In this document: positions 62,749-64,000 of the stretch, piece after piece
How positions within the stretch are numbered: the first letter of the stretch is position 1
How the letters are laid out: each line of letters opens with the position of its first letter
From: Roseihalotalea indica
Lineage (GTDB): Bacteria > Bacteroidota > Bacteroidia > Cytophagales > Cyclobacteriaceae
NCBI RefSeq assembly: GCF_022458895.1
Contig: NZ_JAINFL010000005.1
Location: forward strand, 310,001-374,000
Length of the DNA: 64,000 nt
Direction of reading: 5' to 3'
Translations under genes and position numbers: made by a program
The notes under the pieces: model-generated
Told to the model about the DNA's origin: nothing
What the model saw: only the letters and a program-made list of their open reading frames with translations
The model's database searches: none

Positions 62749-63152
62749 TGAAATACATCCTTGACACCAATATCTGCATCTACATCATCAAGAAAAAGCC
62801 TTTGCAAGTTTTTGAAAAGTTCAAAGATTTGCCATTGGGCAGCGTTGGCATCTCGTCTATAACTTTAGCTGAATTAATCTATGGCGTAAAGAAGAGTGCT
62901 CAATCTGAAAAGAATCAGATTGCACTAAACCAATTTTTAGTTCCTCTTGACATTGTTGAGTTTGATGCGAATGCAGCCGTAGAATATGGAAAGATCAGAG
63001 CGGAATTAGAAAGAGCTGGAACCCCAATTGGTCCTTTAGACATGTTGATTGCGTCTCATGTGAAAAGCCTAAAATTGACTCTTGTAACTAACAACGAGAA
63101 GGAATTTAAAAGAGTAGATGGGCTTAGAATAGAGAATTGGACAAAACAATAA
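62748..63152 (+). CDS. vapC: VapC-type PIN-domain toxin in cassette 5
   Basis: A 134-residue PIN-domain ribonuclease. Acidic active-site residues are D6 (ILDTN), E42 (LAELIYG) and D98 (GPLDMLIAS), with the VTNNEKEF segment at 113-120. VapC toxins cut tRNA-fMet or rRNA when the antitoxin decays. Family knowledge: toxin-antitoxin cassettes are frequent in large integron arrays, where they discourage loss of the array. All catalytic residues are present, so the pair looks functional. Confidence 0.93.
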   Translation: MKYILDTNICIYIIKKKPLQVFEKFKDLPLGSVGISSITLAELIYGVKKSAQSEKNQIALNQFLVPLDIVEFDANAAVEYGKIRAELERAGTPIGPLDMLIASHVKSLKLTLVTNNEKEFKRVDGLRIENWTKQ

Positions 63153-63158
63153 ACAACG

Positions 63159-63274
63159 AACCGCCAACGGCTGAGCAAGCACCACGGCTGGCGAATGAGT
63201 GATAGAAGCATCAAAGCAAACAAGCTAGAAAACAAAGCTCGGCAGAAGACTGCACCAAAGTCGCCGCGTTGTAC
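63159..63274 (+). repeat. attC-like site 4
   Basis: The start of the site (ACCGCCAAC, 63160-63168) is the exact complement of the vapBC cassette start (GTTGGCGGT at 62445). It ends GCCGCG|TTGTACACC at 63268. The stem GGCTGAGC/GCTCGGC is imperfect. About 115 bp, somewhat shorter than sites 1-3. Confidence 0.65.
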
Positions 63275-63382
63275 ACCATTCAAAAATGATACTACCATAA
63301 ATCCCTTTGCGAAAAGTGACTAGAAAAAATTAAAGTTGAAAATAATCTTAAAGCTAAGAACTCGATTTGCAACCAAGAATAT

Positions 63383-63631
63383 ATGGATAAAGGTATTGGG
63401 AATGAAATGACTGATTTTCAAATATTCATGGAGTATCCAGTTGATTTAAAGAAGCAAGTACATTAAATCAGAATTCACCAACACTGGGATAAATCAAAAG
63501 TAGAATTAGTATATGAAGCCGTTTACGATACAAATTGCGTGTATACAAATATTGAACACGATCTGAATCGGATCGAAAAAAAGAGATATACAGAGAAATT
63601 CGAGGAGATCGCTATAAGTGAATTAAGATGA
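63383..63631 (+). pseudogene. Cassette 6: reading frame broken by an in-frame TAA
   Basis: From an ATG at 63383 the frame reads MDKGIGNEMTDFQIFMEYPV, then DLKKQVH and a TAA at 63464-63466. It continues in the same frame without other stops (IRIHQHWDKSKVELVYEAVY ... FEEIAISELR) to a TGA at 63629-63631, giving 82 codons in all. The steady protein-like composition on both sides suggests one gene inactivated by a point mutation. No family recognised. Confidence 0.5.
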
Positions 63632-63634
63632 AAC

Positions 63635-63768
63635 GGTGTACAATGTAAGGCAAGCAGCATGACTATTTGATCCTCAAGTAAGAACATCAAAGCAGATAAT
63701 TGATCGAGATACTAACTCGAATGAGAATTGCTCCAAAGCTGCCGCGCCGCCTGCTCTAAGCGTTCAAA
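63635..63768 (+). repeat. attC-like site 5
   Basis: Begins GGTGTACAAT, nine of ten bases complementary to its cassette start GTTGTACACC (63268-63277). It ends GCTCTAAGCG|TTCAAAG. Shares ACATCAAAGCA with site 4 (GCATCAAAGCA). Inner pairing GCAGC/GCTGC is weak. Confidence 0.55.
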
Positions 63769-64000
63769 GACAAAGCAAATATACTTGCTGATGGAACTCA
63801 ATATAACGAAGTCATAAATCGAGAGCGAAACAGTGATAATCTGTCAGATTTACAAAGTGCACCTACCAATTACAAACTTGTCAAGATAGAATATATCAAT
63901 AAGGATGGTAATGCAACAAATAGGTTCATAGAGCCATTTACGCTATTGAGTACTGAAAACTAATATTTGATTGCGTGGTATCGTTTGCGTAGAGAATTTC
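63763..64000 (+). pseudogene. WYL-domain regulator fragment, 5'-truncated and interrupted
   Basis: From the last cassette junction a single frame reads FKDKANILADGTQYNEVINR ... YKLVKIEYINKDGN, then RFIEPFTLLSTEN, a TAA (63961-63963), then YLIAWYRLRREF to the edge. This is the WYL ligand-sensing domain of YafY-type regulators, in which ...ENWYLIA-CRLR... is usual: the stop codon stands where the Trp of the WYL motif belongs. The N-terminal helix-turn-helix is missing because the frame begins at the attC-like junction. It may be the gene into which the array was inserted. It runs off the right edge. Confidence 0.65.

Noticed and set aside
56752..63768. Insertion sequence or transposon ends as an explanation of the palindromes
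   Set aside because: No transposase, no target duplications, and each element has different outer bases matched to its own cassette, which fixed transposon ends would not show.

Overview
The window looks like chromosomal DNA of a Bacteroidota bacterium, probably of the Cytophagia type. It carries a SusC/SusD pair with a FecR anti-sigma protein, ECF sigma factors, a secreted polysaccharide lyase ending in a type IX secretion (T9SS) sorting domain, FtsX-type permeases, many lipoproteins, and weak Shine-Dalgarno sequences. The species cannot be named from the sequence. No rRNA, tRNA, transposase or CRISPR array was seen.

Layout. 1-9 kb: an ECF sigma factor cut by the left edge, a FucP-type sugar transporter, two SDR oxidoreductases plus the remnant of a third, a membrane-anchored DnaQ-like exonuclease, a HAD phosphatase, a CBS-DUF294 nucleotidyltransferase-like protein and a DUF2179 membrane protein. 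9.7-13 kb: fdhD and a YdeP-type molybdopterin oxidoreductase. 13.4-24 kb: a putative rhamnogalacturonan-utilisation locus (PL11 lyase, FecR, SusC, SusD). 24-34 kb: lipoproteins, a MacB/FtsX-type permease, a secreted esterase, a GH29 fucosidase, galE and a small winged-helix-like protein. 34-43 kb: a Tat-exported aldo/keto reductase, glutathione-independent formaldehyde dehydrogenase with a GlcG-like protein and a divergent AraC regulator, a HAMP-GAF sensor, and an IorAB-like aldehyde/isoquinoline oxidoreductase. 43-55.6 kb: hydrolases, an overlapping sigma/membrane-protein pair, an EreA/ChaN-like protein, an M48 protease operon, a Crp-family regulator with an acetyltransferase, a DUF6326 pseudogene and a VOC protein.

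The most unusual part is 56.5-64 kb. Small, AT-rich, promoterless-looking genes are each followed by a palindromic element of about 115-135 bp, and each unit begins with a sequence complementary to the start of its own 3' element. That is the signature of integron gene cassettes and attC sites. Six cassettes are visible in two clusters. They carry a secreted protein, an unknown protein, a DinB-like protein, an STM3941-like membrane protein, a VapBC pair and a pseudogene. Each cluster is preceded by a copy of the same leader of about 190 bp that ends exactly at the first cassette boundary. No integrase is in the window, so this reads as a CALIN-type array (attC sites without an integrase). At the right end the last attC abuts the middle of a WYL-regulator reading frame.

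A family of GC-rich palindromic intergenic repeats, with four good copies all upstream of plus-strand genes, and a 42-bp tandem repeat at 55.9 kb are further non-coding structures that the genes do not explain.
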